A stretch of 64,000 bases of DNA from contig CAZGUH010000001.1 in NCBI GenBank assembly GCA_964529005.1, positions 206,994 to 270,993 on the forward strand, read 5' to 3'. Made by a program: the position numbers and the translations under genes. Each line of letters begins with the position of its first letter. Position 1 is the stretch's first letter. Below are positions 9,636 through 17,745 of the stretch, piece after piece. Under the pieces are notes generated by a model. That model saw only the letters and a list, made by a program, of their open reading frames with translations. It had not been told where the DNA came from and did no database searches. This DNA is from CAZGUH01 sp964529005 (lineage in GTDB: Bacteria > Actinomycetota > Acidimicrobiia > Acidimicrobiales > Ilumatobacteraceae).

Positions 9636-10169
9636 TCAGCCGCAGACGCCACCCGGCCGGCACACGTCGCCGCTCGGATCGTCGTTCGCCGACGCGGACT
9701 CGACAGGCGCCGACTCGGACAGCAGGCGGCCGAGGTGAGCCCCCAGCGAGAGGTCGTCGAGCGATCCGAGGATCGAGTGCCGCAGGCGTCCGGCGCGGTC
9801 GACGAGGAGCGTCGTGGGGGTTCCCTGGAGGCCGAGGGCGGCCATCGTCGCCGGGAGCGAGCGGCCTTCCACCGGCCGGTCGATCGCGACGGGGAACGTG
9901 ATCCGGTATTCGGAGACGAACGCCGCGAGCGCAGCCGGCCCCATCACGTCGTGGTGTTCGAACACACAGTGCAGCCCCAGCACGACAACCTGCTCGCGGT
10001 CGAAAGCGCGGTGCACCCGCTGCGCTTGGGGCAGCCCGTGGCTGACGCATCCGGGGCACAACATCTGGAACGCCTCGATCAGCACCACGCGGCCGCGCAG
10101 GTCGGCGAGGTCGATCGGCGGGCTGTTGACCCAGCCGGCCACGTCGATCGTCAGCGGCGCGGGATCCAC
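9636..10169 (-). CDS. TlpA-like thioredoxin-fold protein
   Basis: 177 aa, thioredoxin fold of the TlpA/AhpC-TSA type with redox motif CPGC at 38-41 and the cis-proline region GLQGTPTTLLVDR. No signal peptide is visible, so it is probably cytoplasmic. The C-terminus carries two extra cysteines (DVCRPGGVCG), unusual for the family and perhaps an extra redox pair. GTG start with TATGGT 6 bases upstream (10176-10181). It lies downstream of the divergent 10241 gene, same strand as the subtilase. Confidence 0.85.
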   Translation of the reverse strand: MDPAPLTIDVAGWVNSPPIDLADLRGRVVLIEAFQMLCPGCVSHGLPQAQRVHRAFDREQVVVLGLHCVFEHHDVMGPAALAAFVSEYRITFPVAIDRPVEGRSLPATMAALGLQGTPTTLLVDRAGRLRHSILGSLDDLSLGAHLGRLLSESAPVESASANDDPSGDVCRPGGVCG

Positions 10170-10240
10170 AGCAGCACCATACGACCCGAACCCGATCTCC
10201 GAACCGAGGGCCGTGCTCGTGCCCTATTAGCGTCGGCGCG

Positions 10241-10975
10241 ATGGAGACGAGCCACCACATCGACGTCGTCGGAGCGGAAGGCGCCGCGCTGGCCGACGCT
10301 GCCGCAGCCGCAGGCCTGTCGGCCCCCGTGCCGCCGTGTCCGGGCTGGGACGTCGCCGCGCTGCTGCGGCACGTCGGTGGCGTGCACCGCTTCTGGATCC
10401 GAATGCTCACCGAGCGGGTCACCGAGCGTCCGACGTTCCGATCCGACGGTGTCGATGTCGCGGACGCCGCCGTCGAGGGGTGGTATCGGGAGGGCCTCGA
10501 CGAGCTCGTCGGGGCATTGCGCGCGGCCGATCCGGCGATGCCCTTGTGGAACTGGACCGGTCTCGGGGGCGGCGACGTCGCCTGGGCCGCCCGGCGCATG
10601 GCGCAGGAGACCGCCGTGCACCGGTGGGACGCCGACGCGGCCGCCGGGCGGGCCTCGGCCATCGACGCGGAGCTGGCCAGCGACGGGATCGACGAGTTCC
10701 TGACGCAGTTCCTGTCGCGCCCGCATCGCGATTCGGCGCCGATCGCCGGCTCTGCGCATGTGCACTGCACGGACGTTCCGGGCGAGTGGCTGGTCGTCGA
10801 GGACGAAGGTCAGGGCATCGTCGTCACCCGCGAGCATGCGAAGGGCTCCTGCGCGTTGCGCGGTCCTGCCAGCGACCTGTTGCTCGTCGTGTGGGGCCGG
10901 GCGCCGCTGTCGTCGATCGAGGTGATCGGCGACGCCGACGTGGCCGCTCGCTTCGTCGCCCGCGCTCGGCGTTAG
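10241..10975 (+). CDS. Maleylpyruvate isomerase family mycothiol-dependent protein
   Basis: 244-aa DinB/MDMPI-type protein. The N-terminal four-helix bundle includes PPCPGWDVAALLRHVGGVH, with H-x3-H metal ligands typical of the family and a second histidine in ETAVHRWDAD. A C-terminal domain ends with WGRAPL. These enzymes use mycothiol as a cofactor or thiol donor; the substrate is unknown. A TAGCGT -10 box ends 7 bases before the ATG (10228-10233). It converges on the DUF2207 gene, overlapping by 4 bases. Confidence 0.85.
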   Translation: METSHHIDVVGAEGAALADAAAAAGLSAPVPPCPGWDVAALLRHVGGVHRFWIRMLTERVTERPTFRSDGVDVADAAVEGWYREGLDELVGALRAADPAMPLWNWTGLGGGDVAWAARRMAQETAVHRWDADAAAGRASAIDAELASDGIDEFLTQFLSRPHRDSAPIAGSAHVHCTDVPGEWLVVEDEGQGIVVTREHAKGSCALRGPASDLLLVVWGRAPLSSIEVIGDADVAARFVARARR

Positions 10976-12762
10976 CGGGCGCCGAACCCGCCGCCGCCGC
11001 CACCTCCGCCGCCTCCTCCGGAGAAGCCGCCCCCGCTGCCGCTCTTGCTCGGAGGCGAGAACGACGTGGAGATCGTCGTGCCGATCGACGACACCGCGTC
11101 GAGCCCGTCGAAGCGGCCGTGCGCGCCGGTGTAGAACGTGGCGAACGCCGGGTCCTGGGCGACCTGTGGCAGGTGGATGGCCAGGTTGCGCAGCAACTCT
11201 GCCGCCACGCCGAGCGTCACCGCATCGACGAGATACCGCTCCCACAGGATGAGGTGGCCGACGGGGGCGTCCTCGAGGTTCGAGAAGTCGCGCAGGAACC
11301 GTTCCAACCCCTCCGCCTTCGCCGCCGCCTCGGCGCCGCGCTGCGTGCGGTTGGCGAGCATCGGGAAGCCGACGACCGCTGCGATCACGGATGCCCCGAT
11401 CGCGACCCATCCGAGGCGTGTGCCCAGCACGGTGGCCACGATCCCCGCCGCCAGCGTCAGCACGCACACCGCCGTCAGGTAGGCGGCCGGGCGCCCGGAC
11501 ATCGGAGCGTCGTAGCCACAGCTGCGGTACGCGTCCTTCACCGCCTTCTGCCACGCGTGCAGGCGTGCCGTCGCGGTCTTCTGGTTCGCCCGCGCCCAGG
11601 CGCGCAGCTCGTCCTCGTCGGTCTGCGTCTGCCCACGGAACACCATCTCCAGGAGGTCCGCCTCGAACGGGCGGACGGACGCGTCGAGCGGCTTGCCGAG
11701 CCAATGGAACGTGTGCGTCACCTTGTCCGGCCCCAGCCGCTCCTGCGTCTCGGTCGTGATCCGCAGGTAGTCGCGCTGGGCCAGCTCGATCAGCGTGCCC
11801 GCGATCGCCTGCGGCGCCGGCACGGTCCCGCGCTTCAGCGTCGTCAGCACGATCGCCGGCGGGTCGTCGAGCGGTTCACGCCAGTACTCGCCGAGCACCT
11901 CCGTGCTGGCTGGCTCACGACCGAAGCGCAGGCCGAGCGCCAGCGCGGACAGCAGCCCGAACCCGGCGGAGATCGGCGCCAGCCACCGGCCGACCGTGCG
12001 CCCGGGGCGCGGCCGGGCCGGCGTGTCGCCGAAGCCCGACCCGTCGATGAACGCGCCCTCCTCGTCGAGGACGCGAGCGAGCCGCGGCGCACCGGAGGGC
12101 GCGACGTCGAACTCGGTGGCCGGCACGAGCACCCGCAGCTCGACGAACCGCCCGGCTGGAACGTTCGGCAGCGACGCGGTGACGAGCTGATCGCCGAGCG
12201 CGACGACCCCGCCCGGCGGACCGTGGCCCCACGCCCGCACGACGCCGGCGTCCGCCGGGTCGGCGTCGTCCGTCGCGTTCGGCGCATCGCCGGGCAGCCG
12301 CACCTCGACGTCCATCGCGCCGATCGCCGGGTGGTCGTCACCGACGAACTGCCAATAGAGCTCACCGACGTCGGGTCCGACGGCGACCGCGTCGTCGACC
12401 TCGTAGGTGATCATGAACGTGCGCTGCTCGTCGCGCGCCGGGCGGCCGAACTCCCATTCCCACTGCCCTGTCGGCGTGCGCGCCGGCGGGACGACGTCGA
12501 GCGCCGCGCCGCCCTCCGTCACCGCGAAGGACTCGACACGATCCGGGTCGTCGAACGACCGCACGCCGATCGTGAACGAACCGCCCGAGAACGCGTACGT
12601 CACGTGCTCGACCACCGACATCGACCCGTCGGGATGGACCGTTGCCGTCGTCCGCAACGCGTCGATGCGGAACGACTTGCCGCCGCCGGAATGCGCTGCC
12701 GTGGGCGCGATCGCGAGGACCAGCGCCCCGATCGCCAGCGCCACGGCGGCGAGCCGCCTCAC
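10972..12762 (-). CDS. DUF2207 membrane protein with glycine-rich tail
   Basis: About 596 aa. A signal peptide ends near residue 26 (APTAAHS), then an extracellular DUF2207 domain (about 30-230), a membrane segment, a cytoplasmic region and further membrane segments near 460-500. The tail is almost all glycine. The molecular role of DUF2207 proteins is unknown. The GTG start overlaps the TGA of the upstream small gene (GTGA), which implies translational coupling. A second DUF2207-like protein is at 42.9 kb. Confidence 0.8.
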   Translation of the reverse strand: MRRLAAVALAIGALVLAIAPTAAHSGGGKSFRIDALRTTATVHPDGSMSVVEHVTYAFSGGSFTIGVRSFDDPDRVESFAVTEGGAALDVVPPARTPTGQWEWEFGRPARDEQRTFMITYEVDDAVAVGPDVGELYWQFVGDDHPAIGAMDVEVRLPGDAPNATDDADPADAGVVRAWGHGPPGGVVALGDQLVTASLPNVPAGRFVELRVLVPATEFDVAPSGAPRLARVLDEEGAFIDGSGFGDTPARPRPGRTVGRWLAPISAGFGLLSALALGLRFGREPASTEVLGEYWREPLDDPPAIVLTTLKRGTVPAPQAIAGTLIELAQRDYLRITTETQERLGPDKVTHTFHWLGKPLDASVRPFEADLLEMVFRGQTQTDEDELRAWARANQKTATARLHAWQKAVKDAYRSCGYDAPMSGRPAAYLTAVCVLTLAAGIVATVLGTRLGWVAIGASVIAAVVGFPMLANRTQRGAEAAAKAEGLERFLRDFSNLEDAPVGHLILWERYLVDAVTLGVAAELLRNLAIHLPQVAQDPAFATFYTGAHGRFDGLDAVSSIGTTISTSFSPPSKSGSGGGFSGGGGGGGGGGGFGAR

Positions 12763-13055
12763 CACAAGCAGAGCTGCTCCCAGGTCACCGCCACGTCGGC
12801 GACGTTGTGCCAGGCGAGCCGCCCGCGCCCGCTCGGTCGGCGAACCTCGAGGCGCTCCGGCCGTAGCGACCGGGCCGAGCCGTTGGCGTCGTGGAGCGTG
12901 ATGCTGCCGTCCACGGCGACCGACGCGATGCGGCCCTGCGACCACCGTCCGGCGTCGCTGCGCCGGAACCTCACGGCCTCGCCCTTGCGCAGGCCGACGC
13001 GCGCCAGCAGATCGTCGGTCTCCGTGACCACCGTGACAGAGCGAGGCGCCGGCAC
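12759..13055 (-). CDS. Small conserved-looking protein of unknown function
   Basis: 98 aa if it starts at GTG 13055, which has TAGTCT 7 bases upstream (13063-13068). ATG 13088 would add 11 residues. The middle (KGEAVRFRRSDAGRW...IASVAVDGSITLHDANG) looks like a small all-beta, SH3/Tudor-like barrel. I do not recognise a family. Its stop overlaps the start of the DUF2207 gene, so the two are likely co-expressed. Confidence 0.6.
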   Translation of the reverse strand: MPAPRSVTVVTETDDLLARVGLRKGEAVRFRRSDAGRWSQGRIASVAVDGSITLHDANGSARSLRPERLEVRRPSGRGRLAWHNVADVAVTWEQLCLW

Positions 13056-13156
13056 GGCGGGGAGACTACGCAACCGCGCCGATACCATGGCGTCTCGAAC
13101 ACGAGCTGGCGAGGTACGTTGGCCGTACGACACTCCGTGACTGACGGGAGGCGCAG

Positions 13157-13327
13157 ATGACCGACACGACCGAGGACGTCATCACCGAAGCCCTGGCCGT
13201 GATCGACCGGGCGTTGACGGATGTTCTGCGCCGCGAGCTCGTGTCGTCCAACGAAGTCGCCGACCTCCTGCTCGACGTGCGCACGCTGCTGACCACCTCG
13301 CAGGCGGTGCCCGAGCCCACCGCCTGA
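13157..13327 (+). CDS. 56-aa small acidic protein, unknown
   Basis: A short gene that encodes a predominantly helical acidic peptide, beginning MTDTTEDVITEALAVIDRAL and ending in VPEPTA. A strong ribosome-binding site GGGAGG (13146-13151) lies 5 bases before the ATG, rare in this window where most genes lack one. Codon use (G/C at nearly every third position) fits a real gene. Function unknown; no partner suggested by position. Confidence 0.65.
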   Translation: MTDTTEDVITEALAVIDRALTDVLRRELVSSNEVADLLLDVRTLLTTSQAVPEPTA

Positions 13328-13426
13328 CGCGGCGGACGGCCACTCGGCGCTTCGGCCTGGGCGCTCACGGAGAGTGAGTCGTTGGGCCCATGTTGACCGC
13401 CCCTTGCGGTTGCGACAATGGGGCGG

Positions 13427-14374
13427 GTGAGCGCTCCCCCCATGTCGCCGACGATCGAGAGCCGCACGCGCGCAACCATCGCAGCCGAGCGGCTGGCGAG
13501 CCCTCGAACGGCGGAATCCGTGGCCCACATTGCGGCGAGCTGGGCGGGTTACGCGGCGCTCGCCTGGGTGGTGGTCACGGTGGGGTGGTGGCCGGCGAAG
13601 GTCGCCGCCTGGCTGACGATGGGCTGGCTGCTGGTCGGCAACGGCGCGATGGTGCACGAGGTGCTGCACGGCCACGTCAGCCGCTCGCCGCGTGTGTCGC
13701 GCGTGCTCGGGGTCATCGCCGGCGGGTCGATCCTCATGCCGTACTCGACCTACAAGGCGTTCCATCTCGCCCACCACCAGCACACCGCGAGCGAGCTGGA
13801 TCCGGAAGGCATCCCGCCGACCATCCCGTCGCGGCTGTTCTATCCCCTCGTCTTCACCGGGGGTCTGGCGTTCATGGTCGAGCTCGCCGCCTACGGCGTG
13901 CAGACGATGGCCGGCCGCCCGCCGCGATGGGTGCGCAATCCACGCCAGCGCCACGACATCGTCGTCGACTCCACGATCGTGTGGGTCGTGTTCGCGGCCA
14001 TCGTGGCCGGTCTCGTCACCGCGCCGGCCATCGTGGCATCCGTCTGGCTGGTCCCATGGCTGATCGCCGTGGTCGTGCTGTTGCCGCTCGTACTGTCGCC
14101 CGAGCACTACGGGGCGGACAACCCGCCGATCAGCGTTCTCGGCACGACCCGCACCGTGCGCTCCAACCCGCTCGTGCGGTGGGCGTACTGGAACATGAAC
14201 TTCCACACGGCCCACCACCTGTCACCAGCGGTCGTGCACCAGAACCTGCCGCGGGTCCACGAACTCCTCGAGCCGGAGATGGCGGAGACGTGGAAGGCGA
14301 CCGGCTACCTGCGGTATCACGCCACGCTGTTCCGCAGCCTCCCGTGGCGGGCGCCGAGCCGCGCCGAGCCGTAG
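13427..14374 (+). CDS. Membrane fatty acid desaturase-family protein
   Basis: About 315 aa, integral membrane di-iron protein with the three histidine boxes of the desaturase/hydroxylase family: HEVLHG, HLAHHQH and NFHTAHH, separated by hydrophobic segments. It could be a fatty-acid desaturase or a carotenoid-type hydroxylase/ketolase; the boxes do not separate these. The GTG at 13427 has GACAAT 7 bases upstream (13414-13419); an ATG at 13418 gives three more residues. Confidence 0.85.
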   Translation: MSAPPMSPTIESRTRATIAAERLASPRTAESVAHIAASWAGYAALAWVVVTVGWWPAKVAAWLTMGWLLVGNGAMVHEVLHGHVSRSPRVSRVLGVIAGGSILMPYSTYKAFHLAHHQHTASELDPEGIPPTIPSRLFYPLVFTGGLAFMVELAAYGVQTMAGRPPRWVRNPRQRHDIVVDSTIVWVVFAAIVAGLVTAPAIVASVWLVPWLIAVVVLLPLVLSPEHYGADNPPISVLGTTRTVRSNPLVRWAYWNMNFHTAHHLSPAVVHQNLPRVHELLEPEMAETWKATGYLRYHATLFRSLPWRAPSRAEP

Positions 14375-14393
14375 TCAGCCCGCCCTCTCAGCC

Positions 14394-14993
14394 TCAGCGA
14401 GGGATCGAGGTGTGCTTGAACTCGTTGAGCAGCGGCCAGGCGATCTGGTCGAGCACCCGTTCCACGGTCGAGATCGCCAGCGCCTCGTCGCCCCCCGAGG
14501 GCTGCAGCAAGCGCACGAACACCGCGGAGTCGCCGACCAGGAACGTCGGCACGCCCCACACTCGGTGGCTGGCGACGTAGCCGGTGTGCTCCGCCTTGAT
14601 CGTGGCCAGGGGGCCGCCACCATGAACTTCGGCCAACACCTTGTCGGGGTCGAGATCGTGCGCCGCGAGCAGGGCTGCGAAAGCCTCGCGATCGCGCAAG
14701 TCGCCGGCATGCACGTGGCGGTGCTCGAAGATCGCGCGGTGGACGTCGAGGAACCGATGTGGCCATCGATCGCGCACGGCGATGCCGACCTGCAGGGCGA
14801 ACAATCCTGTGTCGGCGTCGGGCGCGTCCCACACGTCGGGCTGGCCCTCGCTGACATGAGCCTGGCCGAGCGAGAACGGCAGGAAGGTGACATCCCAGTC
14901 GGCGCCCGCTTTGAGGCCGGTGACGACGTGGTCGTGGCCGATGCGGGCGTAGGGGCACCGGTAGTCCCAGGTGATGGAGAATCGTCGGGTCAC
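14394..14993 (-). CDS. DsbA-family (FrnE-like) thioredoxin-fold protein
   Basis: 199 aa, DsbA-like fold with a helical insertion. The active-site region reads WDYRCPYAR, so only one cysteine of the usual CxxC remains. The cis-Pro loop GVPTFLVGD is present. The single-cysteine form resembles FrnE/2-hydroxychromene-2-carboxylate isomerase relatives more than a disulfide oxidase. No signal peptide. GTG start, with a TACGGT box 9 bases upstream. Confidence 0.82.
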   Translation of the reverse strand: MTRRFSITWDYRCPYARIGHDHVVTGLKAGADWDVTFLPFSLGQAHVSEGQPDVWDAPDADTGLFALQVGIAVRDRWPHRFLDVHRAIFEHRHVHAGDLRDREAFAALLAAHDLDPDKVLAEVHGGGPLATIKAEHTGYVASHRVWGVPTFLVGDSAVFVRLLQPSGGDEALAISTVERVLDQIAWPLLNEFKHTSIPR

Positions 14994-15000
14994 GCGACGG

Positions 15001-15606
15001 TCACCGTATCGACGCGGGCCTCAAATTCCGACCGGATCTAGTCAACAATGAGCGTGCGGCCCGCCCCAGCGCGAGGCCCACGACGGCGCCGCCGATCACG
15101 TCCGAGGCGTGATGGATGCGCACGTAGGCCCGGCTGACGCCGACCGCGGCGGCGAGCGGGTACCACACGAGACCCGATCTGCGGCCGCCCCACGCGGTGA
15201 GCACGGTCGCCGCGCAGAACGCCGCCGACGCGTGACCGCTCGGAAAGCTCGACGTCGACGGCCGGCGCACCGGCGTGCGCCGGTCGCCGTTCTCGGTCGG
15301 ACGCTCGCGGCGGAACAGCCGCTTGACGCCCTGGTTGACCAGCAGGCTCTCGGCGGCGAGCACCGCGGACAGGGCCAGTGCTTGGTCGGCGCGGCGATCG
15401 CTGGTGACGCCGCGACCCGCAGCGACGATGTGCCAGATCAGGCTGAAGTCGCCGAGGTGGCTCGCCGCGGATGCGAGCGTGTCCGCGGCGCGATGGCCGC
15501 GCACGTGCTCGAGCATCTCGTCGGCCCACGCGTCGAACCGGGCCACCGGTCCCAGCGCGTCGGGGGCCGGGATGGGGCCGGACGCTGGTGGAGGACCGGC
15601 GGTCAC
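15001..15606 (-). CDS. PAP2-family phosphatase
   Basis: 201-aa membrane-associated acid phosphatase. All three signature motifs are present: KRLFRRERP, PSGHAS and SRAYVRIHHASDV. Substrates of the family are lipid phosphates such as phosphatidic acid or undecaprenyl pyrophosphate; not resolved here. The GTG start overlaps the TGA of the upstream nuclease gene (GTGA at 15603-15606), so translation is coupled. Confidence 0.9.
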   Translation of the reverse strand: MTAGPPPASGPIPAPDALGPVARFDAWADEMLEHVRGHRAADTLASAASHLGDFSLIWHIVAAGRGVTSDRRADQALALSAVLAAESLLVNQGVKRLFRRERPTENGDRRTPVRRPSTSSFPSGHASAAFCAATVLTAWGGRRSGLVWYPLAAAVGVSRAYVRIHHASDVIGGAVVGLALGRAARSLLTRSGRNLRPASIR

Positions 15607-16427
15607 GCTGCGGCGACGCTGAGCAGCGACGGCGCCTCGATCAGCGCGCGATCCGGGTCGCCGCCGAACGCGGGACACCATTGCTGGAAGTCGCACGATC
15701 CGCACAGCGCGCTCGGACGAGGGCGGAAATCGCCGGTGGCACAGGCCCTTTCGACCGCCCGCCAGACGGCGCCGGTGCGGGTGGTGACGAAGCGGGTGGA
15801 CTGCTCGGACGGCGTGAACTCGATGACCACTCGATCGCGGATGTACACCAGGCGGATGCGGCGCGGCCGCCGCCCGAGCACGCTCTCGCAGAGGAACGCA
15901 TAGACGTGGACGCCGGCGAGGCGGCGCTGCTCGTAGCCGGCGCCGGGGGAGCGGCCGGTCTTGTAGTCGGTGACCACGAGCTCACCGTCGGCGTCGAGTT
16001 CGAGCCGGTCGATGATGCCGCGGAGGCTGACGCCGCCCGCGTCGGCCTCGAGGCGCAGTTCGAGCCCGATGTCGCGCACGGCGCGCGGGTCTTCCAAGGT
16101 GAGGTACGCATCGACGAGCGAGCGGGCGTCGTTCCAGAACTCGGCGGTGGCGGTGTCATCGAGGCCGAGCAGCGTGAACTCGGGATCGGTGAGGTAGTCG
16201 CTGATCGCCCGGTCGAGCGCGTCCATCGCCGCCGCGTGTGTGCGCTCGTGCGCCGGCCGGATGAACAGCAGTTCGAGCGCCCGGTGGACCAGCGAGCCCT
16301 TGGTGGTGTGCACGCGGGGCCGCTCCGGCAGCTTGTCGAGGCTGGTGAAGCGGAACGCGAGGGGGCACGAGGTGAACGCTTCGACGCGGCTCGGCGACAA
16401 CGTGGTGGGCACCGGGTACGCGTCCAT
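15603..16427 (-). CDS. RecB-like PD-(D/E)XK nuclease with Fe-S cysteine cluster
   Basis: 274 aa, a single-domain RecB/Cas4-type exonuclease. Motifs: GSLVHRALE (His), GIIDRLE (Asp) and DYKTG (catalytic Asp-x-Lys). The C-terminal CGSCDFQQWCP plus an N-terminal cysteine (TSCPLAF) form the four-cysteine iron-sulfur clamp of AddB/Cas4 nucleases. No cas genes are near, so a DNA repair role is likelier than CRISPR adaptation. The ATG at 16427 has TACGAT 6 bases upstream (16434-16439). Coupled to the PAP2 gene. Confidence 0.88.
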   Translation of the reverse strand: MDAYPVPTTLSPSRVEAFTSCPLAFRFTSLDKLPERPRVHTTKGSLVHRALELLFIRPAHERTHAAAMDALDRAISDYLTDPEFTLLGLDDTATAEFWNDARSLVDAYLTLEDPRAVRDIGLELRLEADAGGVSLRGIIDRLELDADGELVVTDYKTGRSPGAGYEQRRLAGVHVYAFLCESVLGRRPRRIRLVYIRDRVVIEFTPSEQSTRFVTTRTGAVWRAVERACATGDFRPRPSALCGSCDFQQWCPAFGGDPDRALIEAPSLLSVAAA

Positions 16428-16469
16428 GGTCACATCGTAGGAAGGGGGTGGCGCATGGTCGGGCACCGG

Positions 16470-17318
16470 TCAGCTCCCAGCGGCGGTGAGCGCGTCTCGC
16501 ACGACTGCGGCCACCTGATCGGGGTGGGTCAATGGACCGAAATGTCCCAGGTCCGGCATCTCGACGTATGTGCCACGGGGGATGAGGTCGGCGATCGTCG
16601 CCGCCAGAGCCGACGGTTGGCCGCTGGCGACCCGTCCCGCGATCACCCACACCGCGGGCGCGACGGCGCCGAGATGGCGCCACGTGTCGTGCTTCGCTCC
16701 GGCCTCGTACAGAGAAGCTTCCAGCTCGGGATCGCACGCCAGGCGCACGCCGCCGTCCTCGCTCGGATGGAAGCCGTGCTCGACGTACGCGGACAGCGCC
16801 GCAGGCGTGAAGGAGCTGAGCGGTGGCCGGGATGCGAAGTGGGCGCGTGCCTCGTCCACAGAGCGGAACGTCGCCCGCCGGCGGCGGGCGCCGGCTGCCA
16901 GATCGGGTCCCGGGCCGGCATGCGGCGTGTCGGGGGGAAAGACGATCGGCTCGAACACGACGAGCGCCGCGAACAGCTGCGGTCGACGCAATGCTGCGAT
17001 CAGCAGGGCGGTTCCGCCCATCGAATGGCCGAAACCGACCACGGGCCCCCGGTTGGCGATGTGTTCCGCCACAGCCTGGACGTCGTCGGCGACCCCGTCC
17101 CAGGTGACGTGCCAGCCGGCCGGAGCGGCGGTGTCGCCGTGCCCTCGGGCGTCGAGCGCGATCACCTCACAGGGCAGGCTGGCGGCCATCGGCGCGTAGC
17201 ACCGCCCGTGAAGGCCGGTGGCATGCGCGACCAGCAGTGTCGCTCCGTCACGACCCGCGCGCTCGGCGGCGAGGTCGTGGACGGCGACGTCGACGCCGTC
17301 GCTCGATCGGACCGTCAC
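16470..17318 (-). CDS. Alpha/beta hydrolase
   Basis: 282 aa. Alpha/beta-hydrolase fold with nucleophile elbow GHSMGG, a HATGLHGRCY oxyanion region and the catalytic histidine in DLGHFGPLTHP. Substrate unknown; the family spans esterases, lipases and epoxide hydrolases. The GTG start overlaps the TGA of the LapA-like gene (GTGA), so the two form an operon. Confidence 0.88.
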   Translation of the reverse strand: MTVRSSDGVDVAVHDLAAERAGRDGATLLVAHATGLHGRCYAPMAASLPCEVIALDARGHGDTAAPAGWHVTWDGVADDVQAVAEHIANRGPVVGFGHSMGGTALLIAALRRPQLFAALVVFEPIVFPPDTPHAGPGPDLAAGARRRRATFRSVDEARAHFASRPPLSSFTPAALSAYVEHGFHPSEDGGVRLACDPELEASLYEAGAKHDTWRHLGAVAPAVWVIAGRVASGQPSALAATIADLIPRGTYVEMPDLGHFGPLTHPDQVAAVVRDALTAAGS

Positions 17319-17602
17319 CGGGCGTCGTTGCGTCGCTTGCGGCGACGCCACCAGGCGCTGAACAAGCGGTCCAGGATGACCCCCAGCGCCACGGCGACCG
17401 CGAGCGACGTCCACACGCGGGCGTTGACCTCGAAGAACAGGAAGTCGATCTGGGTCTTCTCGCGGTTCTGGAGCACGAAGATCACCGCCACCACGGCGAC
17501 GACCACGAATCCGATCAGGGCGGGGGAGATGCCGCTCTGGCCGCTCGCCGCGCTCGCTCCCGGCTCGCCGTTGCGCAGCCGCCTGTCGTTGCCTTCCATC
17601 AT
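17315..17602 (-). CDS. LapA-domain (DUF1049) small membrane protein
   Basis: 95 aa with two hydrophobic segments around IGFVVVAVVAVIFVLQN and WTSLAVAVALGVI, joined by a short turn, and a basic C-terminus RRRKRRN. This matches the LapA/DUF1049 hairpin found in many envelopes. The N-terminus starts at tandem ATGATG preceded by a GGAGG-like site. Function unknown. First gene of an operon with the hydrolase, divergent from smc. Confidence 0.82.
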   Translation of the reverse strand: MMEGNDRRLRNGEPGASAASGQSGISPALIGFVVVAVVAVIFVLQNREKTQIDFLFFEVNARVWTSLAVAVALGVILDRLFSAWWRRRKRRNDAR

Positions 17603-17745
17603 CCGCTCGTCCTCCGCGTCCCTGCGGCATGCCCCGTGCCGCGGCCGATGCTTGCCGACATTGTGCCTGCTGAGCGGTGCGCCTGCCGCGGATGCCGGAC
17701 CCTTCGGCGCAGGGGCGGCCACGTTGGCTAGCCTCGCCGGTCACC

